This document shows positions 25,570-34,651 of a stretch of 64,000 nt of DNA, piece after piece. The position numbers were made by a program, and so were the translations under genes. The stretch is from Enterovibrio qingdaonensis (GTDB taxonomy: Bacteria > Pseudomonadota > Gammaproteobacteria > Enterobacterales > Vibrionaceae). The notes under the pieces were generated by a model. It saw only the letters and a list, made by a program, of their open reading frames with translations. It ran no database searches and was not told the origin of the DNA. Every line of letters starts with the position of its first letter. Position 1 is the first letter of the stretch. The stretch spans positions 1 to 64,000 of the forward strand of contig NZ_JAJUBB010000001.1 in NCBI RefSeq assembly GCF_028683135.1, read 5' to 3'.

Positions 25570-26277
25570 TTATTTGAGTGCCCGGCCGCCGTCAAGGTTG
25601 ACGCTCTGGCCTGTCATATAGGTGCTGCTGAGAATGAATTCAACGGCATTCACGACTTCTTGTTCACCTGGTGCTTGTCCCATCAATGATTTGGACAATG
25701 CCTTTTCTCTATAAGCATCATCATCATTTTCATTAAACATGATCAATGCAGGAGCAATGCTATTTACTTTTACACCGGGGGCGAGTTTTTGTGCAAAAGA
25801 GAGAGTCAGATTCTCAAGCGCAGCTTTACTCGCTGCATAGGCAATGTGTTTAGCACTGCCTTTTCTTACGACGTAATCGGTAAAATGAATGATATCGGCA
25901 GATGATTGTGAAGATAAGAACGGCGTCAGTGCAAGGTTAATGAGATAAGGAGCCTTCACATGAACTTGCATCATTTGCTCTAGCAATGCGGCGTAGTCAT
26001 CTGTGTTTTTCTCACAGTTCCAGTCAGATGCGTTGTGGATAATGGCGCGAATCGTATTGTGGTTTTCTGCTACGGCTCTGGAAAACTGATGAATGCCTTT
26101 GTCCGTCGCGAAATTCGCAGGGATACATTCAACACCGAGGTTTTTCAATTCAGTCACTCCTTGACGCTCTGTGCGATAGGAAACGACGACAGAGAACCCG
26201 CGCGCTTTGAAGTGTTTAGCCAGTGCAAGACCGATTCTTTGCCCTGCGCCAGTTATAACGATCGTTTCTTGCTCCAT
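25570..26277 (-). CDS. folM: dihydromonapterin reductase FolM
   Basis: A short-chain dehydrogenase/reductase that reduces dihydromonapterin to tetrahydromonapterin with NADPH. The 235-residue protein has the nucleotide motif [15 protein letters not shown] and the catalytic Tyr-Lys pair in [11 protein letters not shown]; residues 110-200 are near-identical in pattern to E. coli FolM ([37 protein letters not shown]). ATG 26277 has AGGAAT upstream. It is the first gene of the folM-folX unit. Tetrahydromonapterin is the known cofactor of bacterial phenylalanine hydroxylase in some species; no such gene is visible here. Confidence 0.93.
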   Translation of the reverse strand: MEQETIVITGAGQRIGLALAKHFKARGFSVVVSYRTERQGVTELKNLGVECIPANFATDKGIHQFSRAVAENHNTIRAIIHNASDWNCEKNTDDYAALLEQMMQVHVKAPYLINLALTPFLSSQSSADIIHFTDYVVRKGSAKHIAYAASKAALENLTLSFAQKLAPGVKVNSIAPALIMFNENDDDAYREKALSKSLMGQAPGEQEVVNAVEFILSSTYMTGQSVNLDGGRALK

Positions 26278-26394
26278 ATATTCCTGTTCCAGCGGTATTA
26301 GCGTTTCTCAATACGAAGTGAAGCTGAGAAAGATCACCCGATAAAGATTAAAATCAGTGGCTTACAAAATAGTAGCAGAAGAGGTTTGACGCTG

Positions 26395-26475
26395 ATGTAC
26401 AAGAAGTTGGTAATGGCGACTGGCTCACAGGGTATTCTGCTTCTAGCAACCATTATGTCTGTCGTGGGAGGTTAA
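26395..26475 (+). CDS. possible small membrane protein (26 residues)
   Basis: ATG at 26395 with AGAGG about 11 nt upstream opens a 26-residue frame, MYKKLVMATGSQGILLLATI..., with a hydrophobic stretch after two lysines, as in small single-pass proteins. It lies in a 295-bp gap otherwise lacking genes, downstream and divergent of folM. I do not recognise it, and it could be chance. Confidence 0.2.
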   Translation: MYKKLVMATGSQGILLLATIMSVVGG

Positions 26476-26522
26476 GAAGGATTTAGCCTGATTGGGCTTG
26501 AGTAATTGGGTGCGAATGAGTA

Positions 26523-26567
26523 TGAAAAAATTTGGCCAGCAAACAGAGAGTTAGGCTGTTTGCTGGC
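26523..26567 (-). terminator. terminator of the GMC oxidoreductase operon
   Basis: GCCAGCAAACAG (26535-26546), 9-nt loop, CTGTTTGCTGGC (26556-26567): a 12-bp perfect stem followed on the minus strand by AAATTTTTTC, immediately after the stop at 26573. Confidence 0.92.
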
Positions 26568-26572
26568 ATTCA

Positions 26573-28147
26573 TTATAACTGCTTCTTATTCATGGATTCA
26601 GCGATGTAATCGGCTTGTCGTATGGCTAATGCAACGATGGTGAGCGTTGGGTTTTCTGCGGCTCCGGTCGTAAATTGGCTGCCGTCTGAAATAAATAGGT
26701 TCGGTATGTCATGACTTTGTCCCCATTTGTTCACAACGCCGTCCTCTGGGCTTTCGCTCATTCGATTCGTTCCGAGGTTGTGGGTAGACGGGTAAGGAAC
26801 GACTCGGTGCGTTTTTACGGCACCAACAGCCTCATAGACTTCAGCCCCTCGATCATAAGCGAAATTCCGCATAGCTACGTCATTAGGGTGGTCGTCAAAA
26901 TGTACGTTGGGAACAGGAAGACCGTATTGATCTTTTACCTCATCGTTGAGTGTGATGCGGTTGGTTGATTGCGGCATATCTTCGCCGACAATCCACATAC
27001 CTGCCATGTTTTCGTACCCTTCCATGGACTTCGCAAAATCTTCACCCCATGCGCCGGGTTTTAGAAATGCCGCCATAAAAGGCAGCCCCAAAGAGAGCGT
27101 CTCCATTTCAAACCCGCCCACAAATCCACGTGATGGATCGTGTTTAGATTCGTCAGTGATGATCCCTGCCATGGTTGTCCCTCGGTACATATGGACGGGC
27201 TTTTCAAATTCGGCGTAGACAGAGCCCGTTACATGTCGCATATAATTTCTGCCCACCTGATCAGACGTATTTGCTAAGCCATTTGGGTATTTATTGCTGG
27301 TGGAGTTGAGCAAAATACGTGGACTTTCAATTGAGTTACCTGCGACGCACACAACGCGGGCTTTCTGGAACTGTTGATCGCCGTTGCCATCTACATAGAG
27401 AACCCCGGTGACCTTACCGCTGTCATCATGGGCAATCGTCTGTACATGACTGAGAGGGCGTAATTCAAAGTGGCCCGTTTTTTCTGCTTTCGGAATTTCG
27501 GTGTAAAGCGTGGACCATTTGGCGGCAACACGACACCCTTGAAAGCAAAATCCGATTTGCTGGCAAGAAGGGCGGCCATCTCTTGGTTGAGAGTTTATCG
27601 CCATTCTCCCTGTATGAACGTTTTTATACCCTACTTTCTGAGCACCAGCCTGCATGACTTTGAAGTTGTTATTTCCGGGTAGGCCTGGGATATCATGGGT
27701 TCGAGTTACCCCCATTTTGTCTTCTGCTTTATCGTAATATGGTGCCATTTCTTGCAGAGTAAGAGGCCAGTCGAGAAGTGTGGCTCCCTCAACGGATCCA
27801 TAAGTAGTTAGTGCTTTAAATTCATGGGCTTGAAAACGCAAGCTCGCACCTGCCCAATGTAGCGTTGAGCCGCCAACGGTTTTACAAATCCAAGCCGGTA
27901 GTCCGGGGAAATCCTTTGCGACTTGCCAAGTACCTGAGGTTGTTCGCGGTTCTAACCACGCTTCTTTACTAAACATTCCCCATTCGTTGTTTTCGAAGTC
28001 AGTTCTGTAATCAAGTCGCGATCCCGCCTCAAGGCATACGACGTTGATACCTTTTTGCGCCAGTTCATTGCCTAACGTGCCTCCTCCAGCCCCTGAGCCA
28101 ATAACAACAACAACGCTACGATCATTTAAATCAAATTTGGTAGACAT
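26573..28147 (-). CDS. GMC-type FAD oxidoreductase (gluconate 2-dehydrogenase large-subunit-like)
   Basis: A 524-residue flavoprotein of the GMC superfamily. The FAD-binding dinucleotide fold is at residues 13-42 (VVVIGSGAGGGTLGNELAQK), the GGSTLHWAGASLRFQ segment matches the GMC flavin-attachment loop, and the C-terminal active-site region is HNLGTNRMSES ... DGSQFTTGAAENPTLTIVAL. This resembles the flavin subunit of periplasmic gluconate/2-ketogluconate/sorbitol-type dehydrogenases. It has no export signal, and a Tat-tagged small subunit gene lies 5 nt upstream, consistent with hitch-hiking. ATG 28147 has AAGGAG. The substrate is unknown. Confidence 0.88.
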   Translation of the reverse strand: MSTKFDLNDRSVVVVIGSGAGGGTLGNELAQKGINVVCLEAGSRLDYRTDFENNEWGMFSKEAWLEPRTTSGTWQVAKDFPGLPAWICKTVGGSTLHWAGASLRFQAHEFKALTTYGSVEGATLLDWPLTLQEMAPYYDKAEDKMGVTRTHDIPGLPGNNNFKVMQAGAQKVGYKNVHTGRMAINSQPRDGRPSCQQIGFCFQGCRVAAKWSTLYTEIPKAEKTGHFELRPLSHVQTIAHDDSGKVTGVLYVDGNGDQQFQKARVVCVAGNSIESPRILLNSTSNKYPNGLANTSDQVGRNYMRHVTGSVYAEFEKPVHMYRGTTMAGIITDESKHDPSRGFVGGFEMETLSLGLPFMAAFLKPGAWGEDFAKSMEGYENMAGMWIVGEDMPQSTNRITLNDEVKDQYGLPVPNVHFDDHPNDVAMRNFAYDRGAEVYEAVGAVKTHRVVPYPSTHNLGTNRMSESPEDGVVNKWGQSHDIPNLFISDGSQFTTGAAENPTLTIVALAIRQADYIAESMNKKQL

Positions 28148-28152
28148 AGCTC

Positions 28153-28671
28153 TTACTCCTTCGCTGTCGTTGGCAACCAGTCAATATCGTCAAATCCACG
28201 ATGAATATATCCACCTTTGGGAAATGACGGCCCTTGGTATCCAAATTTGGGCCAGACGTTTGGGTTGTCGTAAAAAGAAACCACCATGTTTCCACGTACG
28301 GTTTGGAAAAAAGGCGATTGAGCGATGTGATTAAGCTGGGCTAAGCGTTGGGCTTGAGATTTGTTGTTCCATTCACCGAGTGACTCTAGCCCTTCGACAA
28401 TGATTGCTCGCGTTTGAGGATTTCCGCTGGCTGCGCCGTCTAAGCTTTCTACTGACGCAGCATAAAAGGTGTCGGATAAGTTGGGATGCGGATAGATAAG
28501 TCTACAAACAGTGAGCAGTTTTTCTCCTTGTTCGGGAGTAAGCGTATTCACTGTCAGAGCCCAGCTCTTTTCGGGTATGACGATCCCGAATGATGAGTAT
28601 GCGAGTGCGGTAGATGCACTGAGTAACCCCAGTTTTAGTATTTTTCTGCGGGACATTGCTTGTTGCTTCAT
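28153..28671 (-). CDS. Tat-signal small subunit of a GMC dehydrogenase (gluconate 2-dehydrogenase subunit 3-like)
   Basis: A 172-residue protein with a twin-arginine signal, SRRKILKLGLLS at residues 7-18. The mature part has the subunit-3 pattern (LTPEQGEKLLTVCRLIYPHP, then FYDNPNVWPKFGYQGPSFPK). Known homologues form the gamma subunit that carries the flavin subunit to the periplasm. I start at ATG 28671 (AAGGAG upstream), which places the RR motif near the N-terminus. No cytochrome c subunit follows, unlike the classic three-subunit complexes. Confidence 0.85.
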   Translation of the reverse strand: MKQQAMSRRKILKLGLLSASTALAYSSFGIVIPEKSWALTVNTLTPEQGEKLLTVCRLIYPHPNLSDTFYAASVESLDGAASGNPQTRAIIVEGLESLGEWNNKSQAQRLAQLNHIAQSPFFQTVRGNMVVSFYDNPNVWPKFGYQGPSFPKGGYIHRGFDDIDWLPTTAKE

Positions 28672-28700
28672 TGTGAATTCTCCTTTTCTGCTTACAGGCA

Positions 28701-29102
28701 TTACATGGAAGCGAATCGACCTGTACGTTCAAGAAACTCAATTTTGTAACCATCAGGGTCGGTGATGAAAAAGAACGTTGCCATTGGATTACCCAAGTAA
28801 TTCATTGTTTTTACGTCGGTAGGGGAAAGCCCTTTTTCAACCAAACTCGCGTGGATAGAGGCAATATCAGCGACAGAAACGGCGAGATGGCCATAGCCGG
28901 TACCGTGTGTGTAGGGTTCGGTGTTGTTATGATTGTGTGTCAGCTCAATTTCAAAGGATGTTTCTTGATTTCTTAGGTAAATCAGCGAGAAACCGTCAAA
29001 ATCGAACCGCTCTTCGACATCAAGTCCGAGCACAGAATGGTAGAACTGGATTGATATATCTGGATCCAGAACCCGTATCATTGAATGGATTGCTTTTGCC
29101 AT
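28701..29102 (-). CDS. glyoxalase I-like VOC-family metalloprotein
   Basis: A 133-residue protein resembling lactoylglutathione lyase (GloA), which converts the hemithioacetal of methylglyoxal and glutathione to lactoylglutathione. Metal ligands at the usual places: His6 in AKAIHSMIRVLD, Glu in SFEIELTHN, His in GTGYGHLAVSV, and Glu in GYKIEFLER. ATG 29102 has GGAGG and fits the family start. It is 29 nt upstream of the Tat subunit gene, so it is probably co-transcribed with the GMC dehydrogenase. Another VOC dioxygenase-type activity cannot be excluded. Confidence 0.82.
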   Translation of the reverse strand: MAKAIHSMIRVLDPDISIQFYHSVLGLDVEERFDFDGFSLIYLRNQETSFEIELTHNHNNTEPYTHGTGYGHLAVSVADIASIHASLVEKGLSPTDVKTMNYLGNPMATFFFITDPDGYKIEFLERTGRFASM

Positions 29103-29183
29103 ATGATGACCTCCACAGTGTGTGGAACTACCATACGCCTGCAAAGAGAATGGAGGGTGGTATTATGCTACCGCATGTTAAAT

Positions 29184-29498
29184 TTATGTTTCGTTATGGG
29201 CGAGCTTGAGCTGTGAATTGGCGATAGCCATGGTTTTTTCTGTATCACTAAGATAAAGAATACAGCTACATCGTAGGAGAGAAGCAAAGTTTGAAACGTC
29301 ACCATTAATGTCTAAGGCTTCGTCATAGATGGTGGTAAGAAAACGGCTTGTGTTCATGTTTTGGGAGCTCGCTATCTGGTCCAGAATTTCCCAAAATTTT
29401 TTTTCTAGTCTGACGCTTGTGCAATGACCTCCAAGCCGGATAGAACGGGTGTGGAACTCGTAATTTGTCGTATCTTGTCCCGCAAAAATAGTACACAT
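29184..29498 (-). CDS. ribbon-helix-helix domain protein
   Basis: A 104-residue protein with a RHH_4-type core: RSIRLGGHCTSVRLEKKFWE, then LDQIASSQNMNTSRFLTTIY, ending with SNFASLLRCSCILYL. Such proteins may bind DNA as dimers, but many are uncharacterised. ATG 29498 has AGGAGA. It is on the same strand as the downstream GMC operon but separated by about 80 bp; whether it regulates that operon is not shown. Confidence 0.8.
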   Translation of the reverse strand: MCTIFAGQDTTNYEFHTRSIRLGGHCTSVRLEKKFWEILDQIASSQNMNTSRFLTTIYDEALDINGDVSNFASLLRCSCILYLSDTEKTMAIANSQLKLAHNET

Positions 29499-29614
29499 AT
29501 CGTCAATCTCCTACAGCTGGATTGCGGCAGCATAGTTTCTTACAATTTATAAGCGTAAGAAGAACGACTTAACTCTGCCGTCTTAACAATAATACTTTAC
29601 GATTTGTGGCTATT

Positions 29615-30142
29615 TTAAGGGTAGGGGACATAGCTTCGGACTTGCCAAAAACGCGCTGACCAGTAGGGGTTATCCAGCGTGGAGATAATGACGCCTTTCG
29701 ACGTGGATGCATGCATGAATTCGCGTTCGCCTATGTATATGCCGACGTGGTAGCGTCGGCTCCCTGTTTTAAAGAAAACAAGATCGCCATAACTCGCGTT
29801 CGTCAGTGAGACTTTTTTGCCATTCTTAACTTGTTGAGTTGTAGTTCTAGGAAGAGAGTGCTCAAAAATGGTGTTATAGGCATGCTGAGTGAAAGCAGAG
29901 CAGTCTATGCCTTTTTTACTACTTCCACCCCACCGATACGGTGTGCCTTTCCATTCCTTAAAGTACTGATTTAGTGCGAAGTTAACGTTCTTAAGCGTCA
30001 CGTCTTCTTTTGGGGGGCTGGTTATTTCAGTGGAACGTTGAGCGGTGACATCAATAAAATCAGGCGTCACTGAAGGGGAAGAGCAGCCAAACAAAAACAG
30101 GCTGCCAAAACATAAACAGGCTACTGAGTAAAAAGGTCGCAT
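29615..30142 (-). CDS. NlpC/P60-family lipoprotein endopeptidase (MepS/Spr-like)
   Basis: A 175-residue lipoprotein: lipobox LFLFGC with the lipidated Cys20. The C-terminal NlpC/P60 domain has the catalytic Cys81 in GIDCSAFTQHAY, His in RRYHVGIYIG, and a third polar residue in FMHASTSKG. Enzymes of this family cut peptidoglycan stem-peptide cross-links in the outer-membrane-anchored periplasmic face. Its strong similarity to E. coli NlpC/Spr suggests a cell-wall growth or remodelling role. No operon partner. Confidence 0.9.
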   Translation of the reverse strand: MRPFYSVACLCFGSLFLFGCSSPSVTPDFIDVTAQRSTEITSPPKEDVTLKNVNFALNQYFKEWKGTPYRWGGSSKKGIDCSAFTQHAYNTIFEHSLPRTTTQQVKNGKKVSLTNASYGDLVFFKTGSRRYHVGIYIGEREFMHASTSKGVIISTLDNPYWSARFWQVRSYVPYP

Positions 30143-30295
30143 GAAACAGATAGATACACTAAGAAAACACTGAATTCTAGTTTAGGGTAGCCCTGTTGCA
30201 ACCGCAATGCAGTAATAACAGACAGTCTTGAAGTTGAGATATCTCGGAGCCTGATGAAAACACAAAGCGAAAGATCATCAGGCTGATAAGCGAGA

Positions 30296-31162
30296 TTATG
30301 CGGCAGATTGATTGCGTCTGATATACCAGTCAGAAATGTACGTCGAAAGGGCAAGAACCGCGGGCTCACTAGCACCTGGCTTGACAGCAAGACCACTCAC
30401 TATTGACGTTTCATGTGAATGTTGGTCAAGCCAGTCGAGCGTATCCATTTTGTCTGTTATCGAACAGGCCGCGATAAGCGATGCTGCCATGCCAGATTCA
30501 ATGGCGGCGTTTAAGCCATGGAAGTCTGCGGCAGACAAAACGACGTGATAGGGCACATTAGCACGGTCGAGTAGCTCAAGGGCAAGTCGACCCCAGCGGC
30601 AGTCACTTTCTATCGCAATGGGTAACGGTCGCTCTTTGCAATAACTCACGTGCTTTGCCTTTGCCCAAACAAGTTTTTCAGTGAACAGCTCCTGTGCGGG
30701 ATAGCTTTGATCATGGATATTTATTAAAGCGAGATCTAATCGTCCGTCACGGACTTGCTTGATGAGTCTTTGGCTGCTGTTGCTCTGAACAGAAAGCTGC
30801 AAATTCGGATAACGCTCAGTGAAACCTGTCAGAATTCGCCGGAATACCAGATTGACATAGTCGTCACAGACGCCGAATTTCACCAACCCGTTCATTTCTG
30901 GATTGTGAAAATGCGCAACAGCCTCATCGTTTACGCTGAGCATCTGACGCGCATAACTGACTAAGGTCATCCCGTGAGCGGTAAGTATGTGTCTGCGTCC
31001 TTTTTTCTGAAAAAGCTTCACTCCAGTGATTTCTTCGAGTTTTTTCATCTGCATGCTCACCGCAGATTGGGTGCGATGAACACTGTCGGCAGCGGAAGCA
31101 AAATTTCCGCAGTCTACGATGGCCACCAATGTTCGGAGTTGGTCCACATCCAGATTTTTCAT
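30296..31162 (-). CDS. LysR-family transcriptional regulator
   Basis: A 288-residue LTTR. The winged helix-turn-helix covers residues 1-65 (LDVDQLRTLVAIVDCGNFAS, AVSMQMKKLEEITGVKLFQK), and the effector domain follows (FGVCDDYVNLVFRRILTGFT, RLDLALINIHDQSYPA). ATG 31162 has AAGGAG. It is divergent from the DUF1127 gene starting at 31275, with a 112-bp intergenic gap where its operator would be expected. The target and inducer are unknown. Confidence 0.9.
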   Translation of the reverse strand: MKNLDVDQLRTLVAIVDCGNFASAADSVHRTQSAVSMQMKKLEEITGVKLFQKKGRRHILTAHGMTLVSYARQMLSVNDEAVAHFHNPEMNGLVKFGVCDDYVNLVFRRILTGFTERYPNLQLSVQSNSSQRLIKQVRDGRLDLALINIHDQSYPAQELFTEKLVWAKAKHVSYCKERPLPIAIESDCRWGRLALELLDRANVPYHVVLSAADFHGLNAAIESGMAASLIAACSITDKMDTLDWLDQHSHETSIVSGLAVKPGASEPAVLALSTYISDWYIRRNQSAA

Positions 31163-31274
31163 AGTTCAACTCCTTTGATGTTTTGTGTGAATAATATTGG
31201 CTTTTCTGATTAATTAAATTGGTTAATCATTAACCTGTCAAGATGAGAGCGACGTCAGTTAGGAGGGGCCAGTG

Positions 31275-31526
31275 ATGGGAGAGAGCTTAAGACAGATAGC
31301 GAAAACGGAAACCGATAAGCTGTTATCAAAGGTTGTTGCGGTACATATTGAGCTGGTATCAAAAGCGACACATAGACTTTGGTCGGCTTGGCGTAATTAC
31401 CAATTAATGAAAGAGTTAGAGCTTCGGGTCAATGATGACGTGTTTTTACGAGACATTGGAGTGACTCGTGACCAAGTGAACGCTGAGCTTGCGATGTTGA
31501 AGCGAGGAAAAAGACGCAACAAGTAG
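31275..31526 (+). CDS. DUF1127-domain small protein
   Basis: An 83-residue protein ending in a YjiS-like DUF1127 domain (about residues 42-75: SAWRNYQLMKELELRVNDDV, then FLRDIGVTRDQVNAE), with Arg/Lys-rich flanks. In some bacteria DUF1127 proteins bind RNA and affect small-RNA turnover or phosphate and stress responses. I prefer ATG 31275, with AGGAGGGG 7 nt upstream, over GTG 31272. It is divergent from a LysR gene, its probable regulator, and has its own terminator. Confidence 0.82.
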   Translation: MGESLRQIAKTETDKLLSKVVAVHIELVSKATHRLWSAWRNYQLMKELELRVNDDVFLRDIGVTRDQVNAELAMLKRGKRRNK

Positions 31527-32268
31527 TTACGCAAAGAAGCCTGAGAAGCAAGCTTGGGAAAGTAGCGCGTAGCGATGTGACAAATCAATTTACCTATCGA
31601 GTCCTTGAGCAGGCCATTCTGCTATGAGTCCCGACCATTGAAATGGTGCGGGATTTTTTCTTTTTAGATCTCGGTTGCAAAAATAATCGTCTGCTTTATC
31701 ACCAATGAACCAAAATTATATGCGTAGGTCTTACCTATTAGATATGGGTAAATGCTTTGTGTTGTTAATATATCTGCAATGAATAGGTGCTGTATTTTGC
31801 GCAACGCGATTGTCACTATAAGTAGTCATAAAATGTACAAAAATTTTATTAAAGTTTTGCGATAGTGAAAACCCGTGACTACACTTTAGTTAAGTCAATG
31901 ACTCAAAAGGCGATTTCATAATTAATTTGTAGCTTTGGATGGTCTTCACGAATAATAACCGCGTTATAGTGATGGTTGTCACAGTGATTATTTAGAGTTA
32001 TCATTTGCGTAGAATGAAAAATGCGATGCATATCTTGTTTGGTTGTGTTGACCTCGAAAGAGTTCCCCCACTTTTTGTCAGCCACCACCAAGATAAAAAT
32101 TGATAAGAGTTCATATAACAATAAGGCCTTTTATTTAGGCCGACTGGACATAAAACAGTTATAAGGAATTGGTTTGGCCGCCGACAGCCTTATGATTGGT
32201 CCAACATTTGGCGTTACTGCATAGCTGGACTTTACTCGCACTTAGCGATGAAAAGTTAAAGTAACCTA
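31527..32268. other. 742-bp region without a supported protein gene
   Basis: Contains the DUF1127 terminator (31629-31665) at its left end and a stretch with no recognised gene. A minus-strand frame at 31903-32121 (72 codons) shows no family features or ribosome site. A plus-strand terminator at 32269-32297 implies a transcript from this region that is not explained by any protein gene, so a small RNA is possible. Confidence 0.5.
31629..31665 (+). terminator. terminator of the DUF1127 gene
   Basis: TCCCG-ACCAT (31629-31638), loop TGAA, ATGGT-G-CGGGA (31643-31653, one bulged G), then TTTTTTCTTTTT. Confidence 0.85.
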
Positions 32269-32297
32269 ACCCGGGCACCATGGACCGGGTTTTTTAT
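32269..32297 (+). terminator. orphan plus-strand terminator (possible small RNA 3' end)
   Basis: AACCCGG (32269-32275), 10-nt loop, CCGGGTT (32286-32292), then TTTT within a T6 run. No protein gene lies on the plus strand for more than 700 bp upstream, and the preceding DUF1127 gene has its own terminator. It therefore probably ends an unannotated RNA. Confidence 0.6.
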
Positions 32298-32327
32298 TGC
32301 CTGAATATTTTTAGCAATACCCTGATA

Positions 32328-32358
32328 AAAAAAAGCCAGACAAATGTCTGGCTTTTTT
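32328..32358. terminator. terminator of rnb (bidirectional)
   Basis: AAAAAAGCCAGAC, loop AAAT, GTCTGGCTTTTTT (32346-32358): a 13-bp stem flanked by A's on the left and T's on the right, 21 nt after the rnb stop on the minus strand. Confidence 0.92.
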
Positions 32359-32378
32359 ATGTCTACTAAATGGCGAAA

Positions 32379-34370
32379 TTATTCGCTTTTGTCAGCGTCT
32401 TGCTTCTCTGCAACGACAGCGAACTCTCTTGTAGGTTTCCCAACAATAGAGCGCGTTGCCTCTTTTATGTCAGCCAGAACAACTTCGATCTGGTCACCGA
32501 GCTTAAACTCAACGTTACCATCAACACTAATCGTACCGTTGTCACCGTTGCATTCTACACGCTTTTTGTTATCAACAATCAGTGAGGCTGGAACAAACGC
32601 CATTGCGCCGTTTTCCAATAATCGGGTGCGCATACCCGCGCGATTGATATCGAAAATCTCAGCACTAAAGACAGTTTTCTTCTCAACTTCGCCTTTAAGC
32701 AGTCGAACGTACAACCAATCAGCAACATCACGTTCTGCCATGCGATGATGCTTACGATGAAGTGCAAGCTCGTCACCGACTTGCTCATCAGGGGTTTCCG
32801 CGGATGTTTCACCACGTACAATCGCTTTTAGTAGGCGATGGTTAACCATGTCGCCGTATTTACGAATTGGAGAAGTCCATGTCGCGTATACGTCGAGGCC
32901 CATTGCGAAGTGTGGCGCAGGCGCATTGTCGATTTCGCTGTATCCTTGATACTTACGAATGCGGTTATCCAAGTACGTTGTTTCTTGGGTGTTCAGCCAG
33001 CGACGAAGTGCCGAAAAGCCCTCAATCGTCTGAAGTGACTCGATAGTAGTGTCCGCACCATGCTCATTGACAAGGGTCAGCGCGTCAGCAATTTTTTCTG
33101 ACGTAAAACCTTCGTGCGTATTAAATACACCAAAACCAAATGCAGCTCGAAGCGCGCGACCAGCACAAATATTTGCGGTGATCATTGCTTCTTCAACCAT
33201 GCGATTTGCAGTTCGGCGAGGATCGACATGGATAGCGACGACATCATTATCTTCACTGAGTTCGAAACGGTAGTCCGGACGGTCAGGGAATGTCACGGCG
33301 TTGCTCTCACGCCAGTGAATACGCGCTTTCGCTAGGCCATGCAAAGCTTTTACTTGCTCAGCAATGACATCAGACGGTTCCCACTTTTCGCAACTGCCTT
33401 TTTCGAAGAAATCAGACACATTGTCATAGGCCAAGCGGCCGTGAGATTTAATGGTTGCCGCAAAGAATGCGGCATCATCTGAAATCGTGCCATCTGCAAG
33501 TACTGTCACTCGACAGCAAAGTGCTGGGCGAACTTCATCTTCACGCAATGAGCAGAGATCATCGCTCAGTTCTCGTGGCAACATCGGGATATTGCGACCT
33601 GGCAAATAGATGGTGAACCCACGTTCACGCGCTTCTTTGTCAAGATCGGTATTTTGTGCGACGTATGCCGTTGGGTCTGCAATAGCAATCGTCAGTGTGA
33701 ACGTACCGTCGTCATTCGCAATCGTATGCAGTGCATCATCCATGTCCTTAGTTGATTCACTGTCGATGGTGATAAAAGGTAGTGCGGTTAAATCCTCACG
33801 GACCAAACCTTCGTCCAGCATTTCCCAGTTTGCTTGTGGGGCTGGTTCGACGTTTGGAAGATTGTGCTTGGCAAGGGTAACCCACCATGGCGCGATTTTA
33901 TCGTCAGACTCAGTGATCTTTTCGCTGATTTCACAAAAGAATCCGTTCTCGCCATTTAGCGGGTGACGGACAAGGTGTGCGACGACCCAGTCACCTTCAG
34001 CAAGCGCACTATGGCTCAAGCCTTTGCGCGTTTTTGCGCGGATAGCATCTTTCAGCTGAGGACTATCCGGTACTACGTTCAGCTTGTCGCGGATCATTTT
34101 TACACGACCGATAAAGCGATCCACTGACTGCTCCAGTAATTCATCTGGTTCCGCGACTTCTTTTTCTTTTTCGGTGCGGATCAATGCAACCACTTTATCG
34201 CCATGCATGACTTTCTTCATGTAGATAGGTGGGATGAAAAAGCTGGTTTTGCTGTCTACTTCCAGAAAGCCAAAGCCTTTTTCAGTTGCTTTGATGGTGC
34301 CTTCTTTTTTAGGAATGCTTTCTTTAATTTGCTGTTTAAGCTGTGCAAGTAATGGATTGTCTTGAAACAT
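32379..34370 (-). CDS. rnb: exoribonuclease II (RNase II)
   Basis: Processive 3'-5' exoribonuclease acting on unstructured mRNA. The 663-residue protein starts [15 protein letters not shown] like E. coli RNase II and keeps the cold-shock/S1 RNA-binding regions (residues 20-80, [16 protein letters not shown]) and the RNB catalytic domain with the Asp cluster [15 protein letters not shown]-terminal S1 domain ends the protein. Length and motifs fit RNase II, not RNase R (about 800 residues). It is monocistronic and has a strong terminator. Confidence 0.95.
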   Translation of the reverse strand: MFQDNPLLAQLKQQIKESIPKKEGTIKATEKGFGFLEVDSKTSFFIPPIYMKKVMHGDKVVALIRTEKEKEVAEPDELLEQSVDRFIGRVKMIRDKLNVVPDSPQLKDAIRAKTRKGLSHSALAEGDWVVAHLVRHPLNGENGFFCEISEKITESDDKIAPWWVTLAKHNLPNVEPAPQANWEMLDEGLVREDLTALPFITIDSESTKDMDDALHTIANDDGTFTLTIAIADPTAYVAQNTDLDKEARERGFTIYLPGRNIPMLPRELSDDLCSLREDEVRPALCCRVTVLADGTISDDAAFFAATIKSHGRLAYDNVSDFFEKGSCEKWEPSDVIAEQVKALHGLAKARIHWRESNAVTFPDRPDYRFELSEDNDVVAIHVDPRRTANRMVEEAMITANICAGRALRAAFGFGVFNTHEGFTSEKIADALTLVNEHGADTTIESLQTIEGFSALRRWLNTQETTYLDNRIRKYQGYSEIDNAPAPHFAMGLDVYATWTSPIRKYGDMVNHRLLKAIVRGETSAETPDEQVGDELALHRKHHRMAERDVADWLYVRLLKGEVEKKTVFSAEIFDINRAGMRTRLLENGAMAFVPASLIVDNKKRVECNGDNGTISVDGNVEFKLGDQIEVVLADIKEATRSIVGKPTREFAVVAEKQDADKSE

Positions 34371-34651
34371 TAGCCTGGTCTCAGATTGTGAACCGCCACA
34401 CTATACGGATTCAAGATGTCAAAACCAAGGCATAAAGGTGGAGAAATTGTAACTTATACGTCTGGTTTATCTTAATTGAAGGATTTATCAGGATTGCGTG
34501 ATGTGTTCGCAAAATCTCGTTGAGGAGATCCCTATCTCTCCCGCGTGGGTTGTAGTTCATTGCATTATTTTATGTATGGCATCTCAAACTTTACTTGTGT
34601 TGAATGCCAAATTTATTGGTGATGACAGAATAGTCAAACAATGTATACAAA

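Noticed and set aside
31903-32121. 72-codon minus-strand frame in the gene-poor region before rnb
   Set aside because: No family features or ribosome site; composition looks like chance in AT-rich DNA.
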